64,000 nucleotides of DNA. Origin: Armillaria gallica (taxonomy: Eukaryota > Basidiomycota > Agaricomycetes > Agaricales > Physalacriaceae). Both the position numbers and the translations under genes were made by a program. Under the pieces are notes generated by a model, which was not told where the DNA came from, did not search any database, and worked only from the letters and a program-made list of their open reading frames with translations. The DNA lies in contig JBANDB010000018.1 of assembly GCA_037576215.1 (NCBI GenBank), positions 682,001-746,000 of the forward strand. The letters run 5' to 3'. Below are positions 12,601 to 25,002 of the stretch, in pieces. The first letter of the stretch is position 1. The number at the start of each line of letters is the position of its first letter.

Positions 12601-14669
12601 GCCCCGCCGGTCCCGATATTTAGGCATAATTTTTGTAGTTTGAAGACGGGGTAAAGGTACCATGGGCGGCCTCCGTGCTCGGTGAATCTTTTCAAGTTTA
12701 AGTAGCTTGGCACGTGGCCGCAGCCCAAACTTCAGATCGGCCCGACATTTTCCTCTTCTTCCTCAACTTCATTGTGACTGCTCAGTTTGTTTGCTTTCTA
12801 TGATGATCAATGTATAACACGAAATACTTGAGTAAGAGCACTCATATCTAGATATCTTACTTTGAGGATAGGGCTGGGCCGCCATGGCGACCCGATGAAT
12901 TCCACCAGCACGGTGCGCAAATCCCTTGGCGTTCCTCGTTGCAACGGAAACGACGAGCCGGTCGAGGGCATTCCGTATGAGCTCCCTCGTTGAAGTGTCA
13001 TGCCATTCTTCGCAAAAGGTACTAGTCCTTTGATTCTGTCGATGGACCAAGGGGTGCCGGGATGTCAGCCCAGTATATGGGGTCACCCCGGTTACTATTT
13101 TGGTAACCGGAGGGTATTCTCAATTCTGAGTGCCCCAAGGTGGGGGAGGTTTGGAGACAGGGTCAGGACACATCTTTGAGCATTCAATAGACCCTACAAA
13201 AAAATTCATGGCCCAGCTCCAAATCCCTGGAGAGTTCGAAGATTTTGGGTACACAGCCACACTGAGTCATCATCCTTACATCATGAACTTTTCAGCGCAA
13301 AAGCAATACAAAGATGGTCATTTAATCGGCCAAATTGATTTTTAGGATGTAGTAAATAGCTACAAAAAGGATCTCTGACAAGTTCCGGGACGGTGCAAGG
13401 CCTGTAGCACTGGGAAGCATCACGTGACAGGGAGGGAGGGTCACCGGCCATGGGCGAAATATTTTATTCGACCCACTGTAATTTATATTATTTTTCGAAC
13501 CCCCTTGCGATGGACTACAATGCTACGTTATTGAAATATTTACATACGCCAGACTCGTCTTATGTTCTACTAGTAGCGGCACTGTGGCTGCTCTTGGATT
13601 TTGAAGTTGCATGCCGGTTGACTACTTTGGCCGTGTCTAAAGAATTTCCCTCTCACGAAATACTTCGAGACCTTTGGAACCGACGCACTTTGCCCTTCTA
13701 GGACGTAGTCTCTGAGCTCCAGTTATTTATTAATCCCTCTTCTATCTGCAAAGTAAACATTCCATCTCCCTCTATTTGCTTAAACTGGAGGCGCATGTGC
13801 TAACGGTGCAAGCATTACCCTTCCGAGTCGTTGACGAATCTCATCATGGCAAAACCTTGGAAAGAGGCTCAGTCCTGCTACCGACAAATATCCTCACTGC
13901 AGAGGCGGGTGCATTTTGATAGCCTAAAACGGGACCGTGAAAGGTTTTGCTTCCTTTTTTTTTTACCAGCTAGCCTCTGCTGTGCCTGTCTCAATCAAAA
14001 AGGGAGCCCACGCTAGTTCGTCGTCACCGACCCCATCTAACCGCGCTTTGTGATTGACATTGACAATACGGGGTGTTTGCCTGGAGAGGTATTTCCTGCT
14101 ATTATTCCGTAGACCGGTGCTCATCGCTGCCTACCATTATTAAATGGCCGGTTTTTCCGGATGATGTTACTTAAGAATGATGTTTCCGCCGCACTGTGAA
14201 TGGACTAAGCTCAGATTGCGACCATGTTTGAATGTACACAGCAGGGAGGATATTAATAAGTATGTCATTATCCCTTTCGTTGCCCTGATTTCTAAGCAAT
14301 ATTCACATTCAGTACCGTATAAATTCTACAAACTCAATTTCCATTCCATACAGCGATATGAATCGGTTTTCTACCTCGACATCGTTTGTTCAAGTTCCTG
14401 GTAGGGTTGTTTTTCTTTTCCGTACCTCCAAAGTCAATTCATTCAAATCCTGCAAGTTCTGGTCAACGAGGGTATCGTATGCTCCAATGCGGATGTCACT
14501 GCATACTCGTCATTGTCAGCTTATCCCATCCCCACTGCATTGGTGTGAGGTGCCTTAGCAGCTGAATTCTTCAATAACTCCCGTGATCATGAGGTGCTGA
14601 GAACATCATGGAATCTAGACGCCATCACGCCATATATTTTCGCCCATTCCTTATCGATTTGCCTCAATT
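12601..14669. other. Intergenic, with a short perfect hairpin at 13088-13110
   Basis: About 2.1 kb separating divergent genes. It contains the promoters of the secreted protein (minus) and the P450 (plus). An 8-bp perfect inverted repeat, CCGGTTAC/GTAACCGG with a 7-nt loop, lies at 13088-13110. An open stretch at 13130-13345 has no motif I recognise. Nothing else is supported. Confidence 0.35.
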
Positions 14670-16969
14670 ATGTTTCTAGTCCTTTGCTTTTCACTCTTCG
14701 GGCTCTGGATCATCCAAAAAGCTATTGAATTTTACCGGAATGTCAAGGCTATTGGGTTCGTAGCTTCTCTATTCCCCCTTTCGATCCCACGCATTGAGAA
14801 TCATGCAGAAATCACCCTGGGAGTCGAAATATCCTTGATGAGTTGCATCCTGTAGCCCTTCTACGGAATTTCCTGGGCTGGGATGAAGATCGTATCTTCG
14901 AAAAGAAGTATAAGAGTACGTCTCTCTATTTTTCGTCGTTCACGCTGACCTTTTGTCGTCGCAGCCTTCCAGGATGCTGGATGGGACATCGTTTCGGGGG
15001 TCTCGGCGTTCCCACCAGGCGTTAGGTTTGACCTCACAGATGTGGCACTCATCAAGGCATGTGCTTCCGCTGACCCTCTGTAATGCATCTAATCATGAAC
15101 GTGAATAGGAAATCACTTCCTCACGTTCGCGTTTCCCCAAGCCTGTCAAACTCTGAGGTCCTTTCAGTTTTTGGAAGTAATATTGTGGCATCCGAAGGAG
15201 AGCTTTGGAAGAAGTACAGAAAGATTTGCGCACCTGCTTTTTCTGAAGTATGTTGAGTCCCTTCTCGTACAATAAGGTTGTTACTCGTGATTCTCCTAGG
15301 CAAACAACAAACTTGTTTGGGAAGAAACGATGAAAACCATGCAGGAATTATTCCATGACGTATGGAGAGATGAAGAGACATCAATGACCGAGAATGTCCT
15401 TGATATTACCTTGGCAGTATGTTGATCTCATTCTTGTTGCCCAGTGTTAAGTCTTCTCATCTTCTGGGTAGATTTCCCTGTCCATTATCGGCATCGCAGG
15501 TTTTGGTCGTAATATGTCATGGCAAAGAGAATCAAACATCCCGGAAGGACACAATATGACGTTCAGAGATGCACTCCATCATGTTTGTAACGGAGCCCTG
15601 GTTAAAATTCTCGTACCCCGATTGGCTATGGGGTTGACTGCGAGATGGAGGCGGGTTAGAGCCGCATACGACGAGTTTGAGGTATGTTTGGTGTATCCTA
15701 TATTTGATATCTTGCGGGGAAAGGTGCTTATGCATAACAGTCATACATGCTAGAAATGATCAGGGATCGGCGCACATCCCACCAGAAAGAAGAAAGATAC
15801 GATCTACTCAGTAGTTTGCTGGACGCGAATGAAGGAGATGCTTCACATTTGTCTGAGATTGAACTGATGGGTAAGTATCCTTGGCATCGTATTGGTGTGG
15901 TCTCATCCCCGGTACTTCTCTAGGAAACATATTTATATTCTTCCTTGCTGGACACGAGGTGAGTGTTCTCTTGGAGCGAGCAGGACTAACCGGTGTTGAC
16001 GTACGTAAAGACTACGGCCCATACATTGGCATATACATTCACTATGTTAGCACTTTACCCCGACGAGCAAGAGAAGCTTTACCAGCATATCAATTCTATC
16101 ATCCCAGACAACCAAGTTCCTGTACGTGCTCGTCACAGCTCCTACTGCAACTCATCAACTTGATTCTTTACAGACATACGAAATGCTGCCTCTGTTCACG
16201 TATTCCCTAGCGTGCGCCTCCTCTAGCTCCTCTATTGTTCTTTTTATATATAATCTAACCGCGTGCGCAGCGTTTTCAATGAGACGCTTCGCATGTTCCC
16301 GGTGGTATTAGAAGAAACCTTTTCCCTTTCGAAAACCCCGACTTACGACAACTCTTAGGTAACAGCCATACCAAAGATCAGCGCCGAAGACACCGTTTTA
16401 ATAGCTACAAGCGCCACAGGAGAACGCGCGACAATTCCAGTTCCCAAAGGGGCATCGATATTTCTAGATGTTCCGGGTTTGCATTACAATCGTGAGTTTA
16501 CGGTTTACGTGAAGACTGCGATTCTTTTAATTGTGTCATTCATTAAATGTATATTGCCGGCAGCTCGATATTGGAAAGACCCCGATACATTCAATCCTTC
16601 CCGATTTTTGGGAGACTGGCCCAAGGAGGCGTTCATGCCATTCAGTCTCGCAGCTAGAGCGTGTCTTGGCAGAGGGTATGTTGCATTTAAACCCCCCAGA
16701 TGACATGATTTTCCCACACCAAAGGATGTAGTTTTGCCGAGACAGAAGCGATTGCGGTCATTACCCTCTTGATATCGAGGTACAAGATTGAGGTAACCGA
16801 AGAACCACAGTTCCGAGGAGAGACCTTCGAGGAAAAGAAGAAACGACTACTGAAATCGAAGGGTGGTATATCGTTAACGTCAGTGTTCTGTATAATTGTA
16901 TTTATATCGCCTTCTCATGACAGTATCCACAGGCCCCTTCGCATGCCCCTGACATTTAGAAGAAGGTGA
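14670..16969 (+). pseudogene. Cytochrome P450 monooxygenase with one frameshift
   Basis: Haem-thiolate monooxygenase anchored by an N-terminal membrane helix (MFLVLCFSLFGLWIIQKAI). Exons give IGNHPGSRNILDELHPVALL, FQDAGWDIVSGVSAFPPGVR, SRSRFPKPVKL, VFGSNIVASEGELWKKYRK (C-helix WxxxR region), ANNKLVWEETMKTMQELF, IAGFGRNMSW and the I-helix NIFIFFLAGHE-TTAHTLAY split by an intron. Then come the ExxR of the K-helix (NETLR), DPDTFNPSRF, the haem loop FSLAARACLGRG and AETEAIAVITLLISRYKIEV, ending GISLTPLRMPLTFRRR at 16969. The Cys ligand and the AGxxT and ExxR motifs are intact. Between KPVKL and EVLSVFG (15151-15157) the frame changes and a TGA results. The family pattern KPV-LYEVL suggests a 2-nt loss. 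One intron, after LIK at about 15057, uses a GC donor. The CYP family cannot be assigned by eye. Confidence 0.82.
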
Positions 16970-17037
16970 ATCTCAAATTAGCATCGCTTTACAGTATAAC
17001 TATGTATCAGGAATATAGCAAGTCTGTTAAGTATGTC

Positions 17038-18772
17038 CTACTTGTGAATTTTCGGTCCCGAATAGTTATCCCGCATCATCAAGCCTTTCATCATCAGAGT
17101 CAGACCAACTTGCTTCTCTTCTGCAGTGACAGGTGAAAGTTCGGGGTTTTTTACCGTATCCACGTCCACGCCATACTCACTCTTGAGTTGGGCTTTGAGT
17201 TTGGTTGCTCCAAAGGCGAGCTTCTCGGCATATGGTAGCAGCATCTCGTACATCGTCGCGACAGCCGCTTTGTCGCCGGTTTTCATCGCTGTAACGACAA
17301 TCAGGAAGGGCTAACGGCATGCCATTATAGGAAGCAGACGAACCTCTTCGGCGCAGGATGAGAAATTTCATTTTATCTGTGAAGATCAGAATGAGTCAGT
17401 AGATCGAGTCAGGAGACGGAAGTTATCGCTTACCGTCGTCAAGTCCTAGGGAGACCCCATGATCATCTTGGGGATATGGCTTGACAAACTGTGTGCCTCG
17501 CGCTTAAAACTGAGAAAAGGAAGGAGAAAGTAGTGACTGACAACGTAGTCGACAAAGCTATCTGGTTCGGTGTGGAAAGAGATTTGGTGTAGAAGTGCAG
17601 GCGACCGTTTGAAGGAGGGTTCGGGCGCTGGTATCCCGGTATCTATCTCAGCATCATCCGCATCTTCCGATCCCCCAGACGAGGGTGGGGTGACCTGATC
17701 TGGTTGCGGGGTACCTTCGTCGTCGTCGTACCCTTTCTTGCCGCATATATTCTTGTGCGGTACGGGGAAGCCATATTTCCAGTCGGCAACTTGACAGTCC
17801 CTGTCCAAAGTTCTGAACTGGTGAAACCGACAATGCCGAAACATAGTTACCTAGAGCAGTAACGGGTAATACGTCCGATTGCTTTGCACTTCCCGCAGGC
17901 CTTGAGTTCCCTTCCTTGCTTTCCTAGAGATTCTTCATCTCTTTTGCAGTTCCAACAGATGGTGACTTGGGCTTTCTCCTGAGTGCGACGGATCTCTTTG
18001 ACTTCGGATTTTCCAAGTACTTGTTCAGCAGCTCGCCAGACGTCTTTATCCTCTTTTGTTATCCTTCGAGAGACTTTGACAGTGCGAACTTGTTCTCTGA
18101 CACCGTTCTGTAGGCCACGTCAGTACAGAAGCAGTAATAATGGCTAATGTTACGCACGAATGCATTGAAAGTGCTCCATAGCGTCATCGTGATGAAGTAC
18201 GTCCTCTGCAAACGATGCATGTCTACCAAGCGGCGGAGTCCGTGGTCATTTGGATCAATCTCCATCATTTTTTCGAATTGAGCATTTGGCAGATGTATCG
18301 GTCCGGTCAAATCGTCCTTGATTTGATCCTTGGGGAGGAGCAGTTTTAGGAGCTGAATGAGGTCCTTGTCGTTGTTGCCTGCGAGTGCCTTGACAGTCAT
18401 CTCAGGGCACCATCGTCGTCGATCCTCCATGTCTGGTCCAGCGCAAGAAGTGACGTACAGTCCTTCCAGGACAAGTTCTTCTCTTCGTTTCTGCGTGAGC
18501 GCACGCCACTTTTCCTCGAATCCTTCGTGTGCAAAGGCGGGCACGACAGCCTTGACCAGGTCACGTTGAAGGGTGCAAATTTCTCGCATTTGAGAGTTGA
18601 AGTCGTCCTGCAGATGTGTGGAAGATTGTCGAATGAATTGAAGAGTTTGCTGCGGCATGCCTTTGTAGACTGACATGGGGCGCCTACTGGCGAAAAGGTG
18701 GCCCAACTCCTGCTCCCAGCTTGTGTTCCAGCCTGTACGATCTGTTTCTTTGTTGGGTCGCGTCGGAGCCAT
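17038..18772 (-). CDS. MYND-type zinc-finger protein
   Basis: A protein of several hundred residues. The first exon starts MAPTRPNKETDRTGWN at 18772. It continues through a helical N-terminal half (QDDFNSQMREICTLQRDLVK, KDLIQLLKLLLPKDQIKDDL), then a charged stretch. Next comes the MYND zinc finger: ICWNCKRDEESLGKQ, LKACGKCKAIGRITRYCS and RDCQVADWKYGFPVPHKNIC. It has the C-x2-C, C-x2-C, Cys, Cys, His and Cys ligands in the expected order, interrupted by one intron. A low-complexity acidic segment (DDDEGTPQPDQV, SEDADDAEID) follows. The C-terminal part reads AVATMYEMLLPYAEKLAFGA and ends DNYSGPKIHK. MYND fingers bind proline-rich peptides in partner proteins. Genes of this shape are numerous in Agaricomycetes and mostly uncharacterised. 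It faces the START gene across a 137-bp gap. Confidence 0.8.
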
Positions 18773-18909
18773 GACTGGCGTGGAATACTAGCAAAAATCG
18801 GCAAGGATAAGAAAGTAAGAAGAAAACGGCTAAAAGGGAACACGATCAGGTGATCGTTATTTCCGCAAAAGGGATTCCGACGCCCTTGGAGTCAGACAGA
18901 GACAAATAA
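18773..18909. promoter_or_regulatory. Short bidirectional promoter
   Basis: Only 137 bp separate the start codons of the divergent MYND gene (minus, 18772) and START-domain gene (plus, 18910). Any promoter elements must be shared or interleaved. I see no clear TATA box. Confidence 0.5.
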
Positions 18910-21900
18910 ATGTCACTACGTCACGACCCACTTACCAGACTGAATTGGCGATTCGCCCACTTTGCCGCCACGACCTCGAGGCCTTTGCCTACAGCTCCTC
19001 ACGATTCCGCGACCTGTGGCTATCTGAAGAAGAATTATGTCTGATGGCTCTAGGTATGCTACTGCCTGTTTGCGGTGTGCAGCGTAGGAGGGCTTATTGT
19101 TTAGTCTACGACAGTCATGGTACGATGCACTGAGCAAGGCGGAAACTCATTTTCGACAACTTCTTACCTCTGCATCGCCGAATGAATGGAAACGGCTTTC
19201 TGCTGCGAACGATCCGTTGTCCAGCAGGAAAGGGAAATCTCGCATGACATCCGCCCCGGAGCTGGCTGACGTGGTAATTCATCGGAATTCGACGAAACCA
19301 GGGGACGATATATACCGCCTTATTCTTGAGGTGCCCACTACGGAAGAGTCGGTTTCTTTGGAGCCATGGAAGACAGTGTTGTCCATTCCTGAACTGAGGA
19401 AAGAATGGGATCCAGCGGTCGTAGATTCACATATGGTAGAGATGTTTGACCATACGGCCCGGATATCCAAGACGAATTTCACGCTGGGATGGCCAGCAAA
19501 GTGCGTCCTTACATTCATTTCTTCGTATTTGTCCTGACGTTCTTGGCAGTCCGCGTGACGCGGTTACGGTATCGCGTTCCTTCCACGACACGACCACATT
19601 CATTGACGTTTCTACTTCATTACCTCGGTCCCCCGACGAGCCAGTGTACCTCCGTCCCTCACCTCCTTATGTCCGGTCAAACGTGACCTGTCAGTAATTT
19701 CAAGTTTCGCGTCTTGCTTTACTGACGACTCGGATAGTATTCGCTTGGTGTATACAGCACATACAACCCTCACTGCCGACAAATGACAGCGATCCTCTTA
19801 AGAAGCGGCCGTGTCCTGGAGGTCGAATTCGAGTTACCTGCTTCTGGCAGCACGATCTGAGGGCCGTATGGAGCATCGGATCGTCGTCAGGAATAGTGCA
19901 GCAGCTGTCTACCATGGTGCTGGGGTTATACAAGACAGTACTCAAACGTGGGATGCGTATTCCGAAACTGATTGGATTCGGAAACGGCGTGACTATAGAA
20001 CGTGTCCGTTTTCAAGTCGACAGAGAGGCCCTCACCATTGACTACTCTATCATTCCCGAGGAAGACGAACATAAAGCCATGTCTTCTTCAGAATTTACTC
20101 AAGGTCTAGATGAACTACATGCCATTCGAGAGCATCGACGGCTCACTCGCTCGATCGAATGCATCTTACCGGCATCTGCAGGCTGGGACATACAGATCTC
20201 AGTTAAAGCATCGTCCGAAGAAGTTGAAAGACTCCCATGGTCCGCACATGCCACACGAACCAGTTCACATTCAACCTCTGCTCCACTCGATCAGATATTA
20301 TTTCGGCTTTCTCATTCTCCACTGCTCGACGAGCATTCTGTTCTCAAAGTCAAAGTGGTGATTGAGATTTCCGGTCCTTCAAGTGGTCTTCGCTTGAATG
20401 GTATCCCTCATACAGTACAAGAAGTGGAAGAGCGAGATCCTTCTTCTTTCACCATTTCTGCCCAGATCCTTCAGGATGTTTCCAGCGCTGCCGGTCTAAG
20501 CTTCGATACTACCTCGTCCCTCAATACCAGTGCGGCTAGTGCTACTAGCGTTGCCTCCACTTCATCTGCCCCTGTGATTACTCGCCCCCACACGGAACGC
20601 TCTCCAGCCGCTGAAAAGTCTATCTTGTCTCGCGTCAAGAGGAACTATATCTATTTCTCCTCCCTATTGCAGGAACCCGAAGCCAAGTGGAAACGAAGTG
20701 AGTCAATCGCTTCACTTTCCAAGTCTCGAACTAACTTCCGTCAATGAAGATACGGAGGCTCGTGGAGTTACGATTACTCAATTGGATTCCATTGATCCAA
20801 CTCTTGTAGTATATCGAGCCGAAGCGACTTTCGTTGGTGTTGGGCTTTGGGATCTCTATGGTGCTATCGTGACACCGGGTGCCAGAAATTATTGGGACAA
20901 GCAGCATGAAGACGCCGTGCTATTGGAGGACGTCAATGATCTTACCGAACTTTGGCATCTGAAAACGAAACCTGCTTGGCCAGTAAAGTAGGTATTTTAG
21001 CTGGTATCTTGGGGCTTAACCTTACAGCGCGTTTCAGTGGTCGAGATTCTGTCGTGCTCAAGACTGTCTATAAATCCCCCACCACCATCCACGTATTCGC
21101 TTTTTCTGCGGACGATCCACATCTCTTCCCCGTCATCCCGCCTGCAGAGCCTAACGTCATCCGCACTCAAGTGGATCTGCAGGGCTGGGCGATCGAGATG
21201 CTCTCACCAACAACAACCCTCGTCACCCTACTTGAACAGTCAGATCCCAAGGGTTGGACAAATAAGACGTCAATACCCACACAGATGATGAATGCCTTAG
21301 CAGGTATCGGCGAATTCACCATCAAATGCGGTGGTCCGCCAGTGATGACGCGATTAGCTGGGGCGAAGGCCAATGAAATCCGCTACGATCACGAACGAAT
21401 GAATTTCAGAATCGAATATGAAGTTTCTTCCAGTCGATCAAATGATACAAGTGGTGATACGGCATCAAATAGCCTGAGTTTGCAGACATTGCCCATCATT
21501 GAATGTGAACTCAGATGCGACATTGATACGTGGGCAGCTTCGTTGGATATTGTGATCGATCCGCCACCACAGTCAATTTCATGTCTTCGAAGACACCGGT
21601 TATCTGAGGAAGGTGGTGGATTGTGGTTAACCATCATTCATGACGCCGTTTTCGTCGACGATGAGCGTTTATTGGCTATTGTTCGACGTGGTCCTGGGAA
21701 GGAAAAGGGGGTTGTTATGGTGAACGGAGCGAAGGTGAACGTCGACGTTGAGGAGATCCCCGAACAGGAGATAAAGTTTCTGTCAAAGCGAAAACGCATC
21801 AAACCTGTGCGAATACCTCTGGATCAACCTCCTGTCGTTGGAGTCATTCGCAAGCGTCGGGCGGAATGGGATGCTGATTCGGAGGGCGCATCTACTCCCG

Positions 21901-24588
21901 CAGAGTCTAGCACGAGCGCGACGAGTGCACCATCGTCTGGGTGGTCTTCTACTCCTCAAATATCTAGCCCGCTCGTACGCTTCTTCACGTTCTCGTCTGA
22001 TCAGACGTCGTCTTCGGCACCTCAATCGGCCTCTTCAATGATCTCGACCGCAGACCTTGGCAGCATACCATCTGCTACCAAATCTCCTATGCAATATGCT
22101 CTAGATGCCCTGGCTTGGACTCAAGAAACCCATTCTTGTATTAACTCACAAGCATGGATCTCAGTCAGCGATAAAGGGATGACGATCCGGCGCAAGATAT
22201 GCCCCGAGATATCTCCGAGTATCCCCATTCATATGGGCGAGAAGGTGATCGAAGGCGTGTCAGCAGAGGAGCTCGCATCCATCGTGACTGAATACGATTG
22301 TCGGAAGAAGTGGGACGAGCGATTTGATTCTGCCATAATGTTGGAATCATATGGTGCCGATTGCCGGACGTGCTTCATGGTGTCGAGGAGTGCCTTCCCA
22401 TTTCGAGATCGCGGAATGTATCTGGCGAGCGTCATGGCTCGAGCACATGCATCTCCTTCATTGTCGAGAAGCGACACGGGAGATGTGGCCGAGCAATCAT
22501 CAAGCAGTCTGCGTAGCGCTATCTATTGCGTTTCCGTATCGTTCAGCCCCGAATCCGTGTCGTCGTTTTATGCAGGGAAGTACAATCCATACATTTTACC
22601 TATCGGACGGGTGTTCATTGATGCCTGGATACTGGAGACACTGGATCCTTACACAAAGGAAAACTATGCTGTGCCGTCGTCGCGGTGCACGAGGCTGGTT
22701 GCTGTTGACTACGCAGGGTCTCTTCCTACTGCCGTCAACTCAATGATAAACGCGGCTCTCCCTCGGGCGATATTAGGGGTGGAGGCATTTGTGAAGAGCA
22801 TCTCACCGCTTCCTATAACTCGGTTACCCGCACCTGGGTTTGTGTTGGCTGAGAAAAAGGACGAAGCACAAGTTGGGGACCTTTCCTGGAAGCTCAGACG
22901 GCGAGATGACATCCGAACACTTATTGGGACAAGCTACGAGCATGATACACGCGTCTATGCGAGTACAATTCTCATCAGTTTTCCCTCTCCGTTGTCTCCC
23001 AGTGGGACGCGATCATCACGCAGTCCTGACACACAGTCAACACCTCGTTCTAGTAGACTCCCGCCAAACGATGGGATGCCACCATCGATATCGGAAACAT
23101 TGCAAAGCAGTGCGTCAACTATTTCAGGGCTACCTCCACCCTCGTCGGCGTCTTCGTCACCGTTAACGCCGATGGCGTCTCCATCGGAGTCACCGACATC
23201 CCGCCAGCGTAGCGTGTCCAATACATCCTTTTCTGGCGAGTTCTCGCTACGTGGCCGATCGTCATCGGCGTTTACTATTAAGGGAGAAGTGCGCCAAACT
23301 ACGGATCTGCTGGTTGGTGAATTGGTTGTGGATTCCAAGCTATATCCGGACGGATACACGGTTGTGCTGAAATCGAGAACGCGTGAACGAGGCTCGCAAG
23401 GACAGCCTGGTCTTATTAACCTTCAGTTACCCGAGGACGCGAGGCGATGCGTCTTGCCGCTGGCTTATACGATCCATACTATACCCTTATCCCCGCTGCA
23501 TTCGTCGGGTATGAATGCTGGAAGCCCGACTAGACACTTATTGAGGCTGACGTTGCCTACTGCGCAGTACCAGATTTCGACCGTCAAAGACCCACTGACG
23601 GGAGAAACACAGAGTGCACCACCTAAACCGCAGTGGTTGATTGACATGGAGGAGTGCGGGGCAATCGTTGATGTTGAAGTGCGGCCCCTGGAGGCTGGGA
23701 AGAAGGGGGTAACTGTTTTGGCTAATGATTCGGAGACTACGGTTGTCGTTGTTGGTGAGAAAGAGTCATTGACGACGCTTGGACGCGATGAATTATCAGA
23801 CGACAGAGTGTCGAAGATGGGATTACTCTCAAGGTTTGATCGTGTTGCTCATTTCTATTTGGGTTGATTTATTGATGTGATGTTGTTATACTCAGGTCCA
23901 CGAGTGAAACGGAGCCGCTGCCGGCTGAATTGCTGACGCCAATAGCCCTTGATTTCAGCCTGTTGGACCCTGCTTCTGTTTCGAACTTGAAGAGTGATGA
24001 AGGTGAGGATTTGCAGGAAGATGACGAGCGTGGATCAAGCGCAGAGGGTAACGACGATGGACCGAAAGCGGTGAGCGATGGCGACGTTGCCTTTGTTGGA
24101 TGATTTTCTGATCGCACATGAAGCAGACAGCTGATCCTCCTGCGACTGCTCATGCGCCTCACACGCCGGTGGGTGGACTGCTCGGATTTCTGCAGTCGTA
24201 CCCGAATCCGCTCACACGATTCACTGCGAATGGGACGAGTGGCATGCCGGCAGTGACGGCAGGAAGTTCGGGGGGTGGATCGGTGCGGAAGCTCCCTGGG
24301 GGCTTGGCTGATATCGATGCGAGTACAGTGTTAACGTGCCGCAGGGAGGGTGTGCCGAGACAGTATCCTTTGTCGACGCTCATCATCATTGCACTCATCG
24401 CATTCTTGATTGGGTCGCTCCTTCGATCACTCTTGTCACCAGCTGACTTCATTTATGTCGTTACCGACTTGAGGGAAGCTGAAGAAGCGAATAACATCAG
24501 TGGATGGAGGGAGATACGCCGGTTGTTCGAGGTGAAGTATATACTTGCTGGATGGGATTTCCAGATAGCGGTAGTGCGACGACACTGA
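18910..24588 (+). CDS. Large START-like (StARkin) lipid-transfer protein with a C-terminal membrane anchor
   Basis: Eight exons (18910-19038, 19088-19500, 19550-19689, 19738-20697, 20750-20987, 21038-23833, 23896-24070, 24127-24588) join in frame to 1770 codons. The N-terminus reads MSLRHDPLTRLNWRFAHFAA. A first lipid-binding-like region spans about residues 100-360 (ELRKEWDPAVVDSHMVEMFD, SRSFHDTTTFIDV). A second lies at about 560-750 (GVGLWDLYGAIVTPGARNYW, GRDSVVLKTVYKSPTTIHVF, NEIRYDHERMNFRIEYEV). The third and clearest START-like domain, at about 1000-1260, contains IVTEYDCRKKWDERFDSAIM, FRDRGMYLASVMARAHA and SSRCTRLVAVDYAGSLPTAV. Low-complexity Ser-rich linkers separate the domains. The C-terminus has one strongly hydrophobic helix (STLIIIALIAFLIGSLLRSL). 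START domains bind sterols or phospholipids; membrane anchoring suggests lipid transfer at a contact site (inference). No VASt, PH or GRAM domain was recognised, so equivalence to yeast Lam/Ltc proteins is not claimed. Confidence 0.85.
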
Positions 24589-25002
24589 GAAGGATAGAAG
24601 AAGATGAATTGAGTATATTATTACCGTATGATACGCACAGTAGGTGCTGATAATGCTAATCTGAGATTCGTGTCAAGGTGGGATGAATTTCATAGGTTTC
24701 GGCAAATGGCGCTTATTTGGATCGGCGCCTGGTTTTGGGGCCTCACGTCGGGAATGGCTATCAGAGTCCTCGGACTCCCTTGTCTTCTTCCCATCGCTGT
24801 GTATTATCCCTCCCACCTGTACAACTACCCCGATAATTTCCCCCAAATTTCGGCCAGAAACGACGTTTTCTGCTGAATTGGTCCTGATTCCCCCTTTTAC
24901 GCGCCCGATATCTGGCTCCGGAACCTAATTTGCTCCATAAAACTGACCCACGCGTCTGTCCAGACCTTGACTGAGTCGGCTGCTTCTTGTCCTTCGACAT
25001 CG

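Noticed and set aside
16680..16745. Apparent second frameshift after the P450 haem loop
   Set aside because: Using the acceptor ...GATGTAG instead of ...CCAAAG gives GRG|FAETEAIAV in frame, so no lesion is needed.
22955..23359. 134-codon antisense ORF inside the START gene
   Set aside because: Shadow of a Ser/Thr-rich sense exon; acidic repeats on the antisense strand are a by-product.
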